A stretch of 64,000 bases of DNA from VBOC01 sp964512655 (GCA_964512655.1 CAZEJT010000010.1:1-64000); one strand, 5' to 3'; shown: positions 25,651 to 39,204, counted from the first letter of the stretch. Program-made: numbers and translations. Notes: a model not told the origin generated them from the letters alone.

Positions 25651-27753
25651 TTAAGCGGGAACTGCTTCCTTCCCTTTGACTTTTTCGATGATCTGGTCGG
25701 AGATGCTCTGCGGCACTTCCTCGTAATGCGAAAACTGCATCGTGTAAATCGCGCGCCCCTGCGTCATCGAGCGCAGCGAGGTCGAGTAACCGAACATCTC
25801 GGAGAGCGGCACTCTCGATTTGATGACCTGGGCGTCCTTGCGGGCCGTCAACCCCTCGATCTTCCCGCGCCGCGAGCTCAGATCGCCCATGACGTCTCCC
25901 ATGTATTCCTCGGGCGTCACCACTTCCACGTCCATGATGGGCTCGAGGAGGGCGGGGTTTGCCTTCTTCGCCGCTTCTTTAAATGCGATCGATCCCGCAA
26001 TCTTGAACGCCATCTCGGACGAATCGACCTCGTGGAAAGAGCCGTCGAAGAGAGTTACCTTCACATCTTCCACGGGGTATCCGGCCAGGACGCCGTTGCG
26101 CATCGCCTCGACGATCCCCTCGGAAACCGGGTTGATGTATTCCTTCGGGATCGAGCCGCCGATGATCGCGTTTTCGAACTCGTATCCCTTCCCCTTTTCG
26201 TTCGGCTCGACGGTGATCCAGACATGGCCGAACTGTCCCCTGCCGCCCGACTGGCGGATGAATTTTCCTTCCTGTTCCACTTTCTTCCGGATCGTCTCCT
26301 TGTAGGCCACCTGGGGCTTGCCGACGTTGGCTTCCACCCTGAATTCCCGCTTCATGCGGTCGATGATGATCTCCAGGTGAAGCTCGCCCATGCCGCTGAT
26401 GATGGTCTGGCCGGTTTCCTCGTTCGTGCTCACCTTGAACGTCGGATCTTCCTCGGCGAGCTTCGAGAGGGCCTCTCCCATCTTCTCCTGATCGGCCTTC
26501 GTCTTCGGCTCGATGGCGACCGAGATGACCGGCGCCGGGAAATCCATCTTTTCCAGAATGATCGGATCGCGCTCCTCGCAGAGCGTATCGCCGGTTCTGG
26601 TATGCTTGAGGCCCACGACCGCCACGATGTCTCCCGTGAACGCCTCGTCCACGTCTTCGCGGTGGTTGGCGTGCATCCTGAGGAGCCGTCCGATCCGCTC
26701 CTTCCTGTCGGATGTCGAATTGTAGACATACGATCCCGTCTCGACTGTTCCGGAATACACACGGAAAAACGTTAGTTTGCCGACATAGGGATCGGTCATG
26801 ATTTTAAACGCCAGGGCGGAAAACTTCTCGCTGTCGCTCACCTTGCGCGCGACGTGGTCCTTCATGTTCGCATGATGGCCCATGATCTCGCCGCCGCCGA
26901 TGTCGAGGGGCGACGGTAGAAAATCGACCACCGCGTCGAGGAGGCCCTGCACTCCCTTGTTCTTGAAGGAGGAGCCGCAGAGCACCGGAATGATGCTGAC
27001 CTTCAGGCACGCGCGGCGCAGGACCGCTCTGATTTCGGCCGGGGAGATCTCCTTCCCCTCAAGATACTTCTCGAGAAGCGTATCGTCTTCGTCGGAGACC
27101 GCTTCGAGCATCTTCGTGCGGTACTCCTGCGCCTGTTTCAGGAGATCGTGCGGGATATCGAGGTCGTCCCACGTTGTCCCGGCCGTCCCCTCGTGGAACA
27201 CGCGGGCTTTCATCGTGATCAGGTCGATGATCCCCGCGAACATGTCCCCTTCTCCTACGGGAATCTGAATGGGAACGGCGTTGGCCCCGAGCCGGCTTTT
27301 CATCATCGCGATGCAATTGAAGTAATCGGCTCCCACGCGGTCCATCTTGTTCACGAACGCCATCCTCGGCACGCCGTACTTGTCGGCCTGCCGCCAGACG
27401 GTCTCAGACTGCGGCTCTACGCCGCCGACAGCGCAGAAGAGCGCGACCGCACCGTCGAGGACGCGCAGCGAGCGCTCCACCTCGGCGGTGAAATCGACGT
27501 GTCCGGGGGTATCGATGATGTTGATCCGGTGATTGTTCCAGAAGCAGGTGGTCGCGGCGCTGGTGATCGTGATCCCGCGCTCCTTCTCCTGCTCCATCCA
27601 GTCCATGGTTGCCGCGCCGTCGTGCACCTCTCCCATCCGGTGCAGAACACCGGTATAGAAGAGAATCCTCTCCGTCGTCGTCGTTTTGCCGGCATCGATG
27701 TGAGCCATGATGCCGATATTTCGTGTCCGTTCTAGCGAGTATACTCTGGGCAT
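25651..27753 (-). CDS. fusA: Elongation factor G
   Basis: EF-G of 700 residues drives translocation and, with RRF, ribosome recycling. It has GTPase motifs AHIDAGKTTTTERILFYTG near residue 17, DTPGHVDF and NKMDR. Domains II-V follow, with SGMGELHLEIIIDRMKREF near residue 460 and RSMTQGRAIYTMQFSHYEEVP at the end (quoted in part). Standard length. It lies between rpsG and tuf in the str operon. ATG start at 27753. Confidence 0.98.
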   Translation of the reverse strand: MPRVYSLERTRNIGIMAHIDAGKTTTTERILFYTGVLHRMGEVHDGAATMDWMEQEKERGITITSAATTCFWNNHRINIIDTPGHVDFTAEVERSLRVLDGAVALFCAVGGVEPQSETVWRQADKYGVPRMAFVNKMDRVGADYFNCIAMMKSRLGANAVPIQIPVGEGDMFAGIIDLITMKARVFHEGTAGTTWDDLDIPHDLLKQAQEYRTKMLEAVSDEDDTLLEKYLEGKEISPAEIRAVLRRACLKVSIIPVLCGSSFKNKGVQGLLDAVVDFLPSPLDIGGGEIMGHHANMKDHVARKVSDSEKFSALAFKIMTDPYVGKLTFFRVYSGTVETGSYVYNSTSDRKERIGRLLRMHANHREDVDEAFTGDIVAVVGLKHTRTGDTLCEERDPIILEKMDFPAPVISVAIEPKTKADQEKMGEALSKLAEEDPTFKVSTNEETGQTIISGMGELHLEIIIDRMKREFRVEANVGKPQVAYKETIRKKVEQEGKFIRQSGGRGQFGHVWITVEPNEKGKGYEFENAIIGGSIPKEYINPVSEGIVEAMRNGVLAGYPVEDVKVTLFDGSFHEVDSSEMAFKIAGSIAFKEAAKKANPALLEPIMDVEVVTPEEYMGDVMGDLSSRRGKIEGLTARKDAQVIKSRVPLSEMFGYSTSLRSMTQGRAIYTMQFSHYEEVPQSISDQIIEKVKGKEAVPA

Positions 27754-27778
27754 AGGTTTCGTTCCCCGGCGGGGGGAG

Positions 27779-28246
27779 TTACCACTTGAAATGGGCGAAC
27801 GCTTTGTTCGCTTCCGCCATCTTGTGGGTGTCTTCTTTCTTCTTTACGGCGTTTCCCTCGTTGTTCGACGCCGCGACAAATTCGGCGGCGAGTTTGAGCG
27901 ACATCGACTTGTCCTTCCGCTCGCCCGCGTAACTGATCAGCCACCGGATCGCGAGGGCGATGCTCCGGTCAGGGCGCACTTCCGTCGGGATCTGGTACGT
28001 GGCCCCTCCCACGCGCCTGGCGCGGATTTCGAGGAGGGGCTTTACGTTGTTGACGGCCTTCTTGAATATCTCGAGGCCGGTGCCTTTGGCGCGCTGCTCG
28101 GCGATAGTGAACGCGTCATAGACGATGCGCCGGGCAAGGTGTTTCTTTCCCTGCTTCAGCACGCTGTTGATGAACTTCGATACCAGGACGTCGTTGTACT
28201 TCGGGTCCGGGGCTGTAATTCTTCGTGTCGCGGTCTTCTTGCGCAT
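27779..28246 (-). CDS. rpsG: 30S ribosomal protein S7
   Basis: uS7 of 155 residues, the primary organiser of the 30S head. It shows DPKYNDVLVSKFINSVLKQGKK near residue 15 (quoted in part), GGATYQIPTEVRPDRSIALA near 80, and a C-terminal KAFAHFKW. ATG start, 5 bases after rpsL. Confidence 0.97.
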   Translation of the reverse strand: MRKKTATRRITAPDPKYNDVLVSKFINSVLKQGKKHLARRIVYDAFTIAEQRAKGTGLEIFKKAVNNVKPLLEIRARRVGGATYQIPTEVRPDRSIALAIRWLISYAGERKDKSMSLKLAAEFVAASNNEGNAVKKKEDTHKMAEANKAFAHFKW

Positions 28247-28251
28247 ACCGT

Positions 28252-28623
28252 CTATTTCGGTTTCTTCGCGCCGTACTTGGATCTGCCCTGTTTGCGGTCG
28301 GTGACCCCCGCGGTGTCAAGCGTCCCGCGGACAATGTGGTACCGCACGCCCGGAAGATCCTTCACCCTGCCCCCCCGGATCAGAACGATCGAGTGTTCCT
28401 GCAGGTTGTGACCTTCGCCCGGGATGTAGGCGGTCACCTCGAGACTGTTCGTGAGGCGGACGCGCGCAACTTTCCTCAGCGCCGAATTCGGCTTTTTCGG
28501 GGTGGTGGTGTAGACCCTGGTGCAGACCCCCCGTTTCTGGGGAGACCCCTGTAGTGCGGGGGCCTTGCTTTTCCAGGTCACCTGCTCCCGGCTGAGCCGT
28601 ACAAGTTGGTTTATTGTAGGCAG
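28252..28623 (-). CDS. rpsL: 30S ribosomal protein S12, apparently CTG-initiated
   Basis: uS12 sits at the decoding centre; KRGVCTRVYTTTPKKPNSALRKV and IPGEGHNLQEHS are diagnostic (partly quoted). The first conventional start is GTG 28581, giving only 109 residues. However, the 14 codons before it encode PTINQLVRLSREQV, the conserved S12 N-terminus. An in-frame stop lies 9 codons upstream of that, and no ATG, GTG or TTG occurs between. The only plausible initiator is CTG at 28623, with AGGAG 8 bases upstream, giving 123 residues (family about 124). Either CTG is used or this base is an assembly error for ATG. The sigma-70-like promoter at 28657-28685 lies just upstream. Confidence 0.93.
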   Translation of the reverse strand: MPTINQLVRLSREQVTWKSKAPALQGSPQKRGVCTRVYTTTPKKPNSALRKVARVRLTNSLEVTAYIPGEGHNLQEHSIVLIRGGRVKDLPGVRYHIVRGTLDTAGVTDRKQGRSKYGAKKPK

Positions 28624-28656
28624 ATCGTCAACTCCTGAATTGCGTCAAAGTCTATA

Positions 28657-28685
28657 AACATACGTAATTTTCTTGAAATTGTCAA
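28657..28685 (-). promoter_or_regulatory. Internal promoter before rpsL
   Basis: On the minus strand TTGACA (28685-28680) and TATGTT (28662-28657) are 17 bases apart, in the AT-rich gap between rpoC and rpsL. The predicted transcript would have a leader of roughly 25-30 bases to the CTG start. It would allow the str-S10-spc-alpha genes to be expressed apart from rpoBC. Confidence 0.7.
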
Positions 28686-28698
28686 TTCCCCCGGGCCC

Positions 28699-32976
<4,278 letters not shown>

Positions 32977-32994
32977 AGTCGGAATCTCCGGTTT

Positions 32995-35900
32995 TTATTC
33001 AATCTTCAGGTCGAGACCAAGCCCCATCAGCTCGCGAACCAGGACGTTGAACGACTCGGGCACGTTTGGTTCGGGGAGATTGTCGCCCTTGACGATACAC
33101 TCGTAGAGCTTGGCGCGCCCGTACACGTCGTCGCTCTTGACGGTGAGAATCTCCTGGAGGATGTTGGCAGCCCCGTACGCCTCGAGCGCCCACACCTCCA
33201 TCTCGCCGAATCTCTGGCCTCCGAACTGCGCCTTGCCCCCGAGCGGCTGCTGGGTAATCAGAGAATACGGTCCGATCGAGCGGGCGTGGATCTTGTCGTC
33301 AACGAGATGGGAGAGCTTCATCATATAGATGAACCCGACCGTGACGTCCTGGTCGAACGGCTCGCCCGTCCGCCCGTCGTAGAGAACGGCCTTCGAATTC
33401 TGGTTGAGGCCGGCCTTCGAGAGCTCGCCCTGGACTTCCTCCCAGCTCGCTCCGTCGAAGATCGGCGAAGCGTACCTCAGGCTCAGCTTCTTGCCGGCCC
33501 AGCCGAGGGCTGTCTCGAATAACTGTCCCAGGTTCATGCGCGACGGTACTCCGAGCGGGTTGAGCACGATATCGACGGGCGTCCCGTCTTCCATGAACGG
33601 CATGTCTTCGGAGGGCACGATCTTGGCAACCACGCCCTTGTTCCCGTGCCGGCCCGCCATCTTGTCGCCCACCGAGAGCTTCCGCTTCTTGGCGACGTAC
33701 ACCTTCGCCAGCTGAACGATTCCCGAGGGAAGCTCGTCGCCGAGCATGATTTTCGTCTTCTCGTGCTTGAAATACTCCTCGACATCCTTCTGCTTCTGGG
33801 CGTAGTTCGCGTAGATGCGGCCCACGAGGATGTTTTTCTTCTTGTCTTCGACCCAGTCGGACGACGGGTCGAGTTTCTCGATCACGTCGAGGTTGAGGAA
33901 TGTGTCTTCCTTGATCTGGGTGCCGCCGCGGATGACGATCTCGCCCGAGGTGTCGCGGATGCCTGCCGATTTCTCCCCCTTGAGCAAAAGCCCGAGCTTG
34001 GCCCCGAGCTTCTCGAGGTTTGCCTTGACGGCCTTCTTGTTCGCACGGTCGAGCTGCTCGCTCATCCGCTTGTCTTCCTTCTTCGACTCGGCGTCTTTCT
34101 TCTTTCTGCTGAAGAGCTTGGTCGAGATGACGATCCCTTTCATACCGGGAGGCGCCTTGAGCGAGGCGTCCTTCACGTCGCCTGCCTTTTCCCCGAAAAT
34201 CGCCTTGAGCAGCTTCTCTTCGGGGGTCGACTCGGTCTCTCCCTTGGGGGTGATCTTGCCGATCAGGATGTCTCCTTCGAGCACCTCGGCCCCCACGCGT
34301 ATGACCCCGTTCTCGTCGAGGTCCTTCACGGCGTCTTCACTCACGTTGGGAATCTCGCGCGTCAGCTCCTCTTCGCCCCGCTTCGTGTCGCGCACCTGCA
34401 GCTCGAACTCTTCGATGTGCAGGGAGGTGAAGGTGTCTTCGGCGACGGCCCTCTCGCTGACCACGATGGCGTCTTCAAAATTGTAGCCGAGCCAAGGCAT
34501 GAAGGCAACGAGCACGTTGCGTCCGAGAGCCAGCTCCCCGTGCTCGGTCGCGCACCCGTCGGCGAGAATGTCGCCTTTCTTGACCTTCTGGCCGGGCTTG
34601 ACGACGGATCGCTGGTTGATAGCCGTATCCTGGTTCGTCCTGAAGAACTTGATGAGCTGGTAGGACACCCTCTTCTTGTCGTCGAAGCTCACAAGCGCCT
34701 CGGGATTCGATTCGTCGATGTCGTACTCGACGACGATCGAGTTCGAATCGACGTATTCCACCACGCCGTCCATCTCCGCCACGATCATCGTCCGGGCGTC
34801 GCGCGCTATCTTCCCCTCGAGGCCGGTGCCGACGGTCGGGGCCTCCGGCCGCAATAAAGGGACCGCCTGGCGCTGCATGTTCGACCCCATGAGGGCGCGG
34901 TTTGCGTCGTCGTGCTCGAGGAACGGAATGAGGGCGGCGGCGGCGCTCGCGATCTGGTTGGGGGCGACGTCAAGGTACTGGAGCTCTTCCGGCTTTACGA
35001 GCGGGTAGTCGCTCTGCAGCCGCGCCTTAACGCGCTCGGTGACGAACCGGCCCTTCTCGTCGAGGGCGGCGTTCGCCTGAGCGATCGTGTAGCGGTCCTC
35101 CATCTCGGCCGTCATGTACTCGATATCGTCGGTGACCTTTCCGTTCTTCACCTTCCGGTAAGGCGTCTCGATGAAGCCGAACTCGTTCACGTGAGCATGG
35201 ACGCAGAGCGAGGAGATGAGGCCGATGTTGGGCCCTTCCGGCGTCTCGATCGGGCAGAGCCGGCCGTAGTGGGTGTAGTGAACGTCCCGCACCTCAAAGC
35301 CAGCGCGCTCCCTGGTCAATCCGCCGGGTCCGAGCGCCGACATGCGGCGCTTGTGCGTGATTTCCGCCAGCGGATTGGTCTGATCCATGAACTGCGAAAG
35401 CTGGTTGGTCCCGAAAAACGCATTGATGACGCTGGTGATCGTGCGCGCATTGACCAGTTCCTGCGGCGTAATCTTCTCCTGGTCGCGCAGGCTGAGCCGT
35501 TCGCGTATGGTCCTCGCCATGCGCGCCAGGCCGATATTAAACTGCTGGCCGATCTGCTCGCCGACGGTGCGCACCCTGCGGTTTCCGAGATGGTCGATGT
35601 CATCGACGGTCCGCTTCCCCTGCTGGAGGTCGATCAGGTAATTCACGATGGCGATGATGTCTTCCTTCGTGAGGGTCGTGGTGGTCACGGGAATCGTGAG
35701 ACCGAGCTTTGCATTCATCCGGTAGCGGCCCACGTCGCCGAGGTCATAGCGCTTCTCGTTGAAAAAGAGACGCTCGAGGAGACTCTTGGCCGTCTCGAGA
35801 TCGGGGGCCTCGCCGGAGCGCAGCTGCTGGTAAATGGCGTTCAGCGCCTCCTCGTCGGAGCGCGCCGTGTCTTTCAGAATCGTATTGGCGATGACCGAGC

Positions 35901-36771
35901 TTTCCCCCACCCCTTCCTGTTTGAGGAACCGCATCTTCTTGATGTCGGACTTTTTGACCTTCTTGACCAGCTCGTCGGTGAACTGCGTGTCTTTGTTGAT
36001 GAAGATCTCGCCCGTCTTCTTATCCACCACGTCGCTGCACACGATGCGGCCCAGGTAGTCCTTCAGGTTTACCTTGTGGGGATCGACTTCTTCGACGAGG
36101 TTAAAGAGTTGGAGGATCTCGTCGTCGGAGGAGTATCCCAGTGCGCGGAGGAGCGTGGTCACGGGGAACTTCTTCTTCCGGTCGATGTACACGTACATGA
36201 CGTTGCTGATGTCGGTCGTGAACTCCACCCACGATCCCCTGAACGGAATGATCCTCGCCGAATAGATCGACAGGCCGTTGGGATGGATCGACTCGTCGAA
36301 AAAGACGCCCGGGGAGCGGTGAAGCTGGTTCACGACGACGCGCTCGGCGCCGTTAATGATGAACGTCCCCCTGTGGGTCATCACGGGGAGGTTGCCCAGA
36401 TAGACCTCCTGCTCGATCGTGTCGACGTAGCTCTTCCCGTCGTCGCTCTTCGACGAGAGTCTCAGCTTCGCCTTGAGGGGCACCGCGAACGTCAGCCCCC
36501 GTTCCTGGCACTCGATCACCGAATACTTCGGCTTCTCGACGTAATACTCGACGAACTCCAGGATGTAGTTCTCCCGGGCGTCCGTGATCGGGAAGTTCAT
36601 CGCGAAGATCTGCTGCAGTCCGCGCTTGTGCCGCTTGTCGGGAGGAGTAACCGCCTGCAGAAAGTACTCCCACGACTCGAGCTGGACGTCGAGCAGATCG
36701 GGGTATCCTACGATCTGAGGTATCTTAGCGAACGATTTCCGGCCGTCCGTGTGGATTGAATGAGTTTTCAC
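32995..36771 (-). CDS. rpoB: DNA-directed RNA polymerase subunit beta
   Basis: The beta subunit has about 1258 residues. The rifampicin region (LSQFMDQTNPLAEITHKRR, about residues 453-471) keeps the susceptible-type Asp, His and Ser positions. Near the end are GDKMAGRHGNKG and the QPLGGKAQFGGQRFGEMEVWAL block (partly quoted). I prefer the GTG at 36771 (MKTHSIHTDGRKSF), preceded by AAGGTG at good spacing. A GTG at 36840 would add 23 residues without recognisable family sequence and would overlap an inverted repeat in the leader. The rplL-rpoB spacer carries an attenuator-like structure. Confidence 0.97.
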   Translation of the reverse strand: MKTHSIHTDGRKSFAKIPQIVGYPDLLDVQLESWEYFLQAVTPPDKRHKRGLQQIFAMNFPITDARENYILEFVEYYVEKPKYSVIECQERGLTFAVPLKAKLRLSSKSDDGKSYVDTIEQEVYLGNLPVMTHRGTFIINGAERVVVNQLHRSPGVFFDESIHPNGLSIYSARIIPFRGSWVEFTTDISNVMYVYIDRKKKFPVTTLLRALGYSSDDEILQLFNLVEEVDPHKVNLKDYLGRIVCSDVVDKKTGEIFINKDTQFTDELVKKVKKSDIKKMRFLKQEGVGESSVIANTILKDTARSDEEALNAIYQQLRSGEAPDLETAKSLLERLFFNEKRYDLGDVGRYRMNAKLGLTIPVTTTTLTKEDIIAIVNYLIDLQQGKRTVDDIDHLGNRRVRTVGEQIGQQFNIGLARMARTIRERLSLRDQEKITPQELVNARTITSVINAFFGTNQLSQFMDQTNPLAEITHKRRMSALGPGGLTRERAGFEVRDVHYTHYGRLCPIETPEGPNIGLISSLCVHAHVNEFGFIETPYRKVKNGKVTDDIEYMTAEMEDRYTIAQANAALDEKGRFVTERVKARLQSDYPLVKPEELQYLDVAPNQIASAAAALIPFLEHDDANRALMGSNMQRQAVPLLRPEAPTVGTGLEGKIARDARTMIVAEMDGVVEYVDSNSIVVEYDIDESNPEALVSFDDKKRVSYQLIKFFRTNQDTAINQRSVVKPGQKVKKGDILADGCATEHGELALGRNVLVAFMPWLGYNFEDAIVVSERAVAEDTFTSLHIEEFELQVRDTKRGEEELTREIPNVSEDAVKDLDENGVIRVGAEVLEGDILIGKITPKGETESTPEEKLLKAIFGEKAGDVKDASLKAPPGMKGIVISTKLFSRKKKDAESKKEDKRMSEQLDRANKKAVKANLEKLGAKLGLLLKGEKSAGIRDTSGEIVIRGGTQIKEDTFLNLDVIEKLDPSSDWVEDKKKNILVGRIYANYAQKQKDVEEYFKHEKTKIMLGDELPSGIVQLAKVYVAKKRKLSVGDKMAGRHGNKGVVAKIVPSEDMPFMEDGTPVDIVLNPLGVPSRMNLGQLFETALGWAGKKLSLRYASPIFDGASWEEVQGELSKAGLNQNSKAVLYDGRTGEPFDQDVTVGFIYMMKLSHLVDDKIHARSIGPYSLITQQPLGGKAQFGGQRFGEMEVWALEAYGAANILQEILTVKSDDVYGRAKLYECIVKGDNLPEPNVPESFNVLVRELMGLGLDLKIE

Positions 36772-36836
36772 GCGCGTCACCTTGTCTTGAGTTCCACCTG
36801 TGGAGAGCGGCTGATCTGCCCGGCGGAGAAACACGC

Positions 36837-36872
36837 GCACCGATAACCAATCGTGAAACTGATTATCGGTGC
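36837..36872. promoter_or_regulatory. 10-base inverted repeat in the rpoB leader
   Basis: GCACCGATAA (36837-36846) and TTATCGGTGC (36863-36872) are perfect inverted repeats around a 16-base loop, about 65 bases above the preferred rpoB start. It could be an RNA hairpin or a protein-binding operator; function is unknown. Confidence 0.5.
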
Positions 36873-36918
36873 TATGTTCTCACAGGAATATGTGATCACC
36901 GCTCGTTCAACACCCCGT

Positions 36919-36960
36919 TGTGAAAAAAAGTTCTTTGAACTACCCCCGCCTCATGCGGGG
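36919..36960 (-). terminator. rplL-rpoB attenuator
   Basis: On the minus strand, 11 bases after the rplL stop, a CCCCGC/GCGGGG hairpin (36944-36960) is followed by a second stem AGTTC/GAACT (36929-36941) and a run of seven T (36929-36923). This has intrinsic terminator form and sits where many bacteria attenuate transcription between rplL and rpoBC. Confidence 0.7.
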
Positions 36961-36970
36961 AGAACCGGCA

Positions 36971-37351
36971 TTATTTCAGTTCGACTTGCGCTCCCGCCTC
37001 TTCAAGCTCCTTCTTCAATTTTTCTGCTTCGTCTTTCGAGATGGCTTCCTTGACGTTCTTGGGTGCGCCGTCGACCAGGTCCTTCGCTTCCTTCAGCCCG
37101 AGTCCGGTCGCCGCCCTCACCACCTTAATGACATTGATCTTCTGCGCGCCGGCGCCTTTCAGAACGACGGTGAACTCGGTCTGGGCCTCTGCCGCCGGCG
37201 CCGCTGCGCCCGCGGCCGCCATTCCTGCGCCCATCATGACCGGCGCCGCCGCCGTCACGCCGAATTTATCCTCCAGCGCCTTCTTCAGCTCGGAGGCCTC
37301 AAGGAGGGTGAGTTTTTCGATGCGTTCGACAATTTCCTGGATGCCTGACAT
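36971..37351 (-). CDS. rplL: 50S ribosomal protein L7/L12
   Basis: bL12 of 126 residues forms the stalk that recruits translation factors. It has an N-terminal dimerisation helix (IQEIVERIEKLTLLEASELKK), an Ala/Gly-rich hinge at ~45-62, and the C-terminal factor-binding domain (KINVIKVVRAATGLGLKEAKDLVD, partly quoted). I start at ATG 37351 with GGAG 9 bases upstream; a TTG seven codons earlier is less likely. Confidence 0.97.
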   Translation of the reverse strand: MSGIQEIVERIEKLTLLEASELKKALEDKFGVTAAAPVMMGAGMAAAGAAAPAAEAQTEFTVVLKGAGAQKINVIKVVRAATGLGLKEAKDLVDGAPKNVKEAISKDEAEKLKKELEEAGAQVELK

Positions 37352-37388
37352 TGGTGCTTTCTCCTTATTCAAAAAGTGATTGGTGTGC

Positions 37389-37910
37389 TTATGCCGCTTT
37401 CTTCTTCTCGATGGCGTCGATGACGTTCACGAGGTCGCGCATGACCGCGCCGACCGCCCCGGCCAGGCCTGCGATCGGTGCATTGATGCTTCCGAGAATC
37501 CCCGCGATGAGCTCGCCGCGCGATGGAAGCTTGGCGAGCCGGTCGAGATCCTTCGCGTCGAACACCTGCCGCTCGACGACGCAGATTTTGACCTCCAGCT
37601 TGTTATGCTTCTCCCGGAATTTCTTGATGATCTTCGCCGGAGCCGCCGGATCGCCGTAGCCGTAGGCAATCGCGGTGGGTTTCTCCAGATGCCCGAGCAC
37701 CTTGTCATATCCTTCGATTCCCTCGAGCGCCTTGCGGGCGAGCGTATTCTTCACGACCTCGTACCCGATATCCGACTTCCTGAACTCCCGCCGCAGCTCG
37801 TTGATCTGCTCCACGGTGATCCCGGTAAAATCGGCCAGGAAGAGGCTCTTCGCCTTCTCGACTCTCTCCTTAATCCCGGAGACAATCTGCTCTTTTTCAG
37901 ACCGTTTCAT
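37389..37910 (-). CDS. rplJ: 50S ribosomal protein L10
   Basis: uL10 of 173 residues is the base of the L12 stalk. It shows VEKAKSLFLADFTGITVEQINELRREFR near residue 18 (partly quoted), VVKNTLARKALEG near 54, and a C-terminal helix that binds L12 dimers. ATG start. The 97-base spacer to rplA may hold an L10-type leader, but I could not confirm one. Confidence 0.96.
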   Translation of the reverse strand: MKRSEKEQIVSGIKERVEKAKSLFLADFTGITVEQINELRREFRKSDIGYEVVKNTLARKALEGIEGYDKVLGHLEKPTAIAYGYGDPAAPAKIIKKFREKHNKLEVKICVVERQVFDAKDLDRLAKLPSRGELIAGILGSINAPIAGLAGAVGAVMRDLVNVIDAIEKKKAA

Positions 37911-38007
37911 TCGTACCTCGTTCGGTTCTTCGCATCCCCTGAGAAGCCCCCGCGCGCCTGGCGCCGGGCAGGAAACGCCGTGCTATTGTAGTGAGTGCGT
38001 AAAGTCG

Positions 38008-38703
38008 TTAGTGAGCGCCCGCCGCAGTCCGGTCAATCCGCACCGCCGGCCCCATCGTGCTGGAAAGCACGATGCTTCTGATATACTGGCCTTTGGAGCT
38101 TGCCGGTTTCGCCCGGACGACGGTGCTCAGGAAGGCATGGACGTTCTCGACAAGATTCCGCTCTTCAAACGCCGCCTTGCCGACGGTGGCATGGAGAATC
38201 CCGGCCTTGTCAACCCGAAACTCGATCTTGCCGGCCTTCACTTCCTTGACCGCCTTCGCGACATCCATCGTGACGGTGCCGCTCTTGGGGTTCGGCATCA
38301 GCCCCCGGGGTCCGAGCACCTTTCCGAGTTTTCCGACCTCGGCCATCGTGTCGGGAGTGGCGATGATGACGTCGACGTCCGCCCAGCCCTGCTGAATCTT
38401 CTGTATGAAATCCTGAAACCCTACGTGATCGGCTCCCGCCGCGCGCGCCTCCTCGTCTTTCGGAGGTTTCGCGAGGACGAGCACCCGGACCGATTTCCCG
38501 ATCCCGTGGGGGAGCGCAACCGTTCCCCTCACGGCCTGGTCGGCCTTCTTCGGGTCGACGCCGAGGCGTACGGCGATGTCCACCGCCTCATTGAATTTTG
38601 CCGTGGCCATCTTCTTGACGAGCTGGACGGCTTCCTCGACGGAATGCGCCTTCTTCTGATCTACGTTCTTCACTGCCGCTTGATAGCGCTTGCTCGATTT
38701 CAT
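38008..38703 (-). CDS. rplA: 50S ribosomal protein L1
   Basis: uL1 of 231 residues forms the stalk beside the E site. It contains FNEAVDIAVRLGVDPKKADQ near residue 37, LGKVLGPRGLMPNPKSGTV near 126, and VGKAAFEERNLVENVHAF near 173. ATG start, 18 bases after rplK. L1 represses rplKA in E. coli; that was not tested here. Confidence 0.97.
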   Translation of the reverse strand: MKSSKRYQAAVKNVDQKKAHSVEEAVQLVKKMATAKFNEAVDIAVRLGVDPKKADQAVRGTVALPHGIGKSVRVLVLAKPPKDEEARAAGADHVGFQDFIQKIQQGWADVDVIIATPDTMAEVGKLGKVLGPRGLMPNPKSGTVTMDVAKAVKEVKAGKIEFRVDKAGILHATVGKAAFEERNLVENVHAFLSTVVRAKPASSKGQYIRSIVLSSTMGPAVRIDRTAAGAH

Positions 38704-38721
38704 TCGCGTGTCCTTTGGCCC

Positions 38722-39204
38722 TTACTCTTTTGATTCCGGTTCCGGCGCGGGAGCGGCAGCGGGCGCTGCGGGGGCTCCCACCGGCTCGTCAACGTTGATC
38801 CCCATGCTTCTGGCGGTTCCGGCGATCATGTTCATCGCCGCCTCGATGTCATGCGCGTTGAGATCGGGCATTTTCATTTCTGCGATTTCGCGAAGCTGGG
38901 CACGGGTGACCATGCCCACCTTGTTCCGATTGGGTTCTCCGGAGCCCTTCTCCACCTTCGCGGCCTTGGCGAGGAGGACCGACGCGGGCGGGGTCTTTGT
39001 GATGAACGTGAACGACTTGTCGGAGAAGACCGTGATCACCACGGGAATGATGAGGCCCTGCTTGTCCTGCGTCTTCGCGTTGAACTGCTTGCAGAACTCC
39101 ATGATGTTGACGCCCTTCTGGCCCAGGGCCGGGCCGATGGGGGGGGCGGGGCTTGCCTGACCCGCGGCGATCTGCAGTTTGATGAATCCGGTTATCTTTT
39201 TCAT
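38722..39204 (-). CDS. rplK: 50S ribosomal protein L11, C-terminally extended
   Basis: uL11 in the GTPase-associated centre. It has GFIKLQIAAGQASPAPPIGPALGQKGVNI near the start (partly quoted) and the 23S-binding C-terminal domain through DLNAHDIEAAMNMIAGTARSMG. At 160 residues it exceeds the usual ~141, owing to a Pro/Ala/Glu-rich tail of about 19 residues. ATG start. Confidence 0.96.
   Translation of the reverse strand: MKKITGFIKLQIAAGQASPAPPIGPALGQKGVNIMEFCKQFNAKTQDKQGLIIPVVITVFSDKSFTFITKTPPASVLLAKAAKVEKGSGEPNRNKVGMVTRAQLREIAEMKMPDLNAHDIEAAMNMIAGTARSMGINVDEPVGAPAAPAAAPAPEPESKE

Noticed and set aside
34912..36759. 615-codon open frame on the plus strand opposite rpoB
   Set aside because: Long antisense frames are expected in GC-rich DNA; its product is Arg/Asp/Val-rich with no family pattern, and rpoB is certain on the other strand. 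The same applies to the 596-codon frame at 28849-30639 opposite rpoC.
37911..38007. Possible L10 leader or promoter between rplA and rplJ
   Set aside because: TACAAT is present but no -35 at proper spacing, and I could not fold a convincing L10-binding structure by eye.
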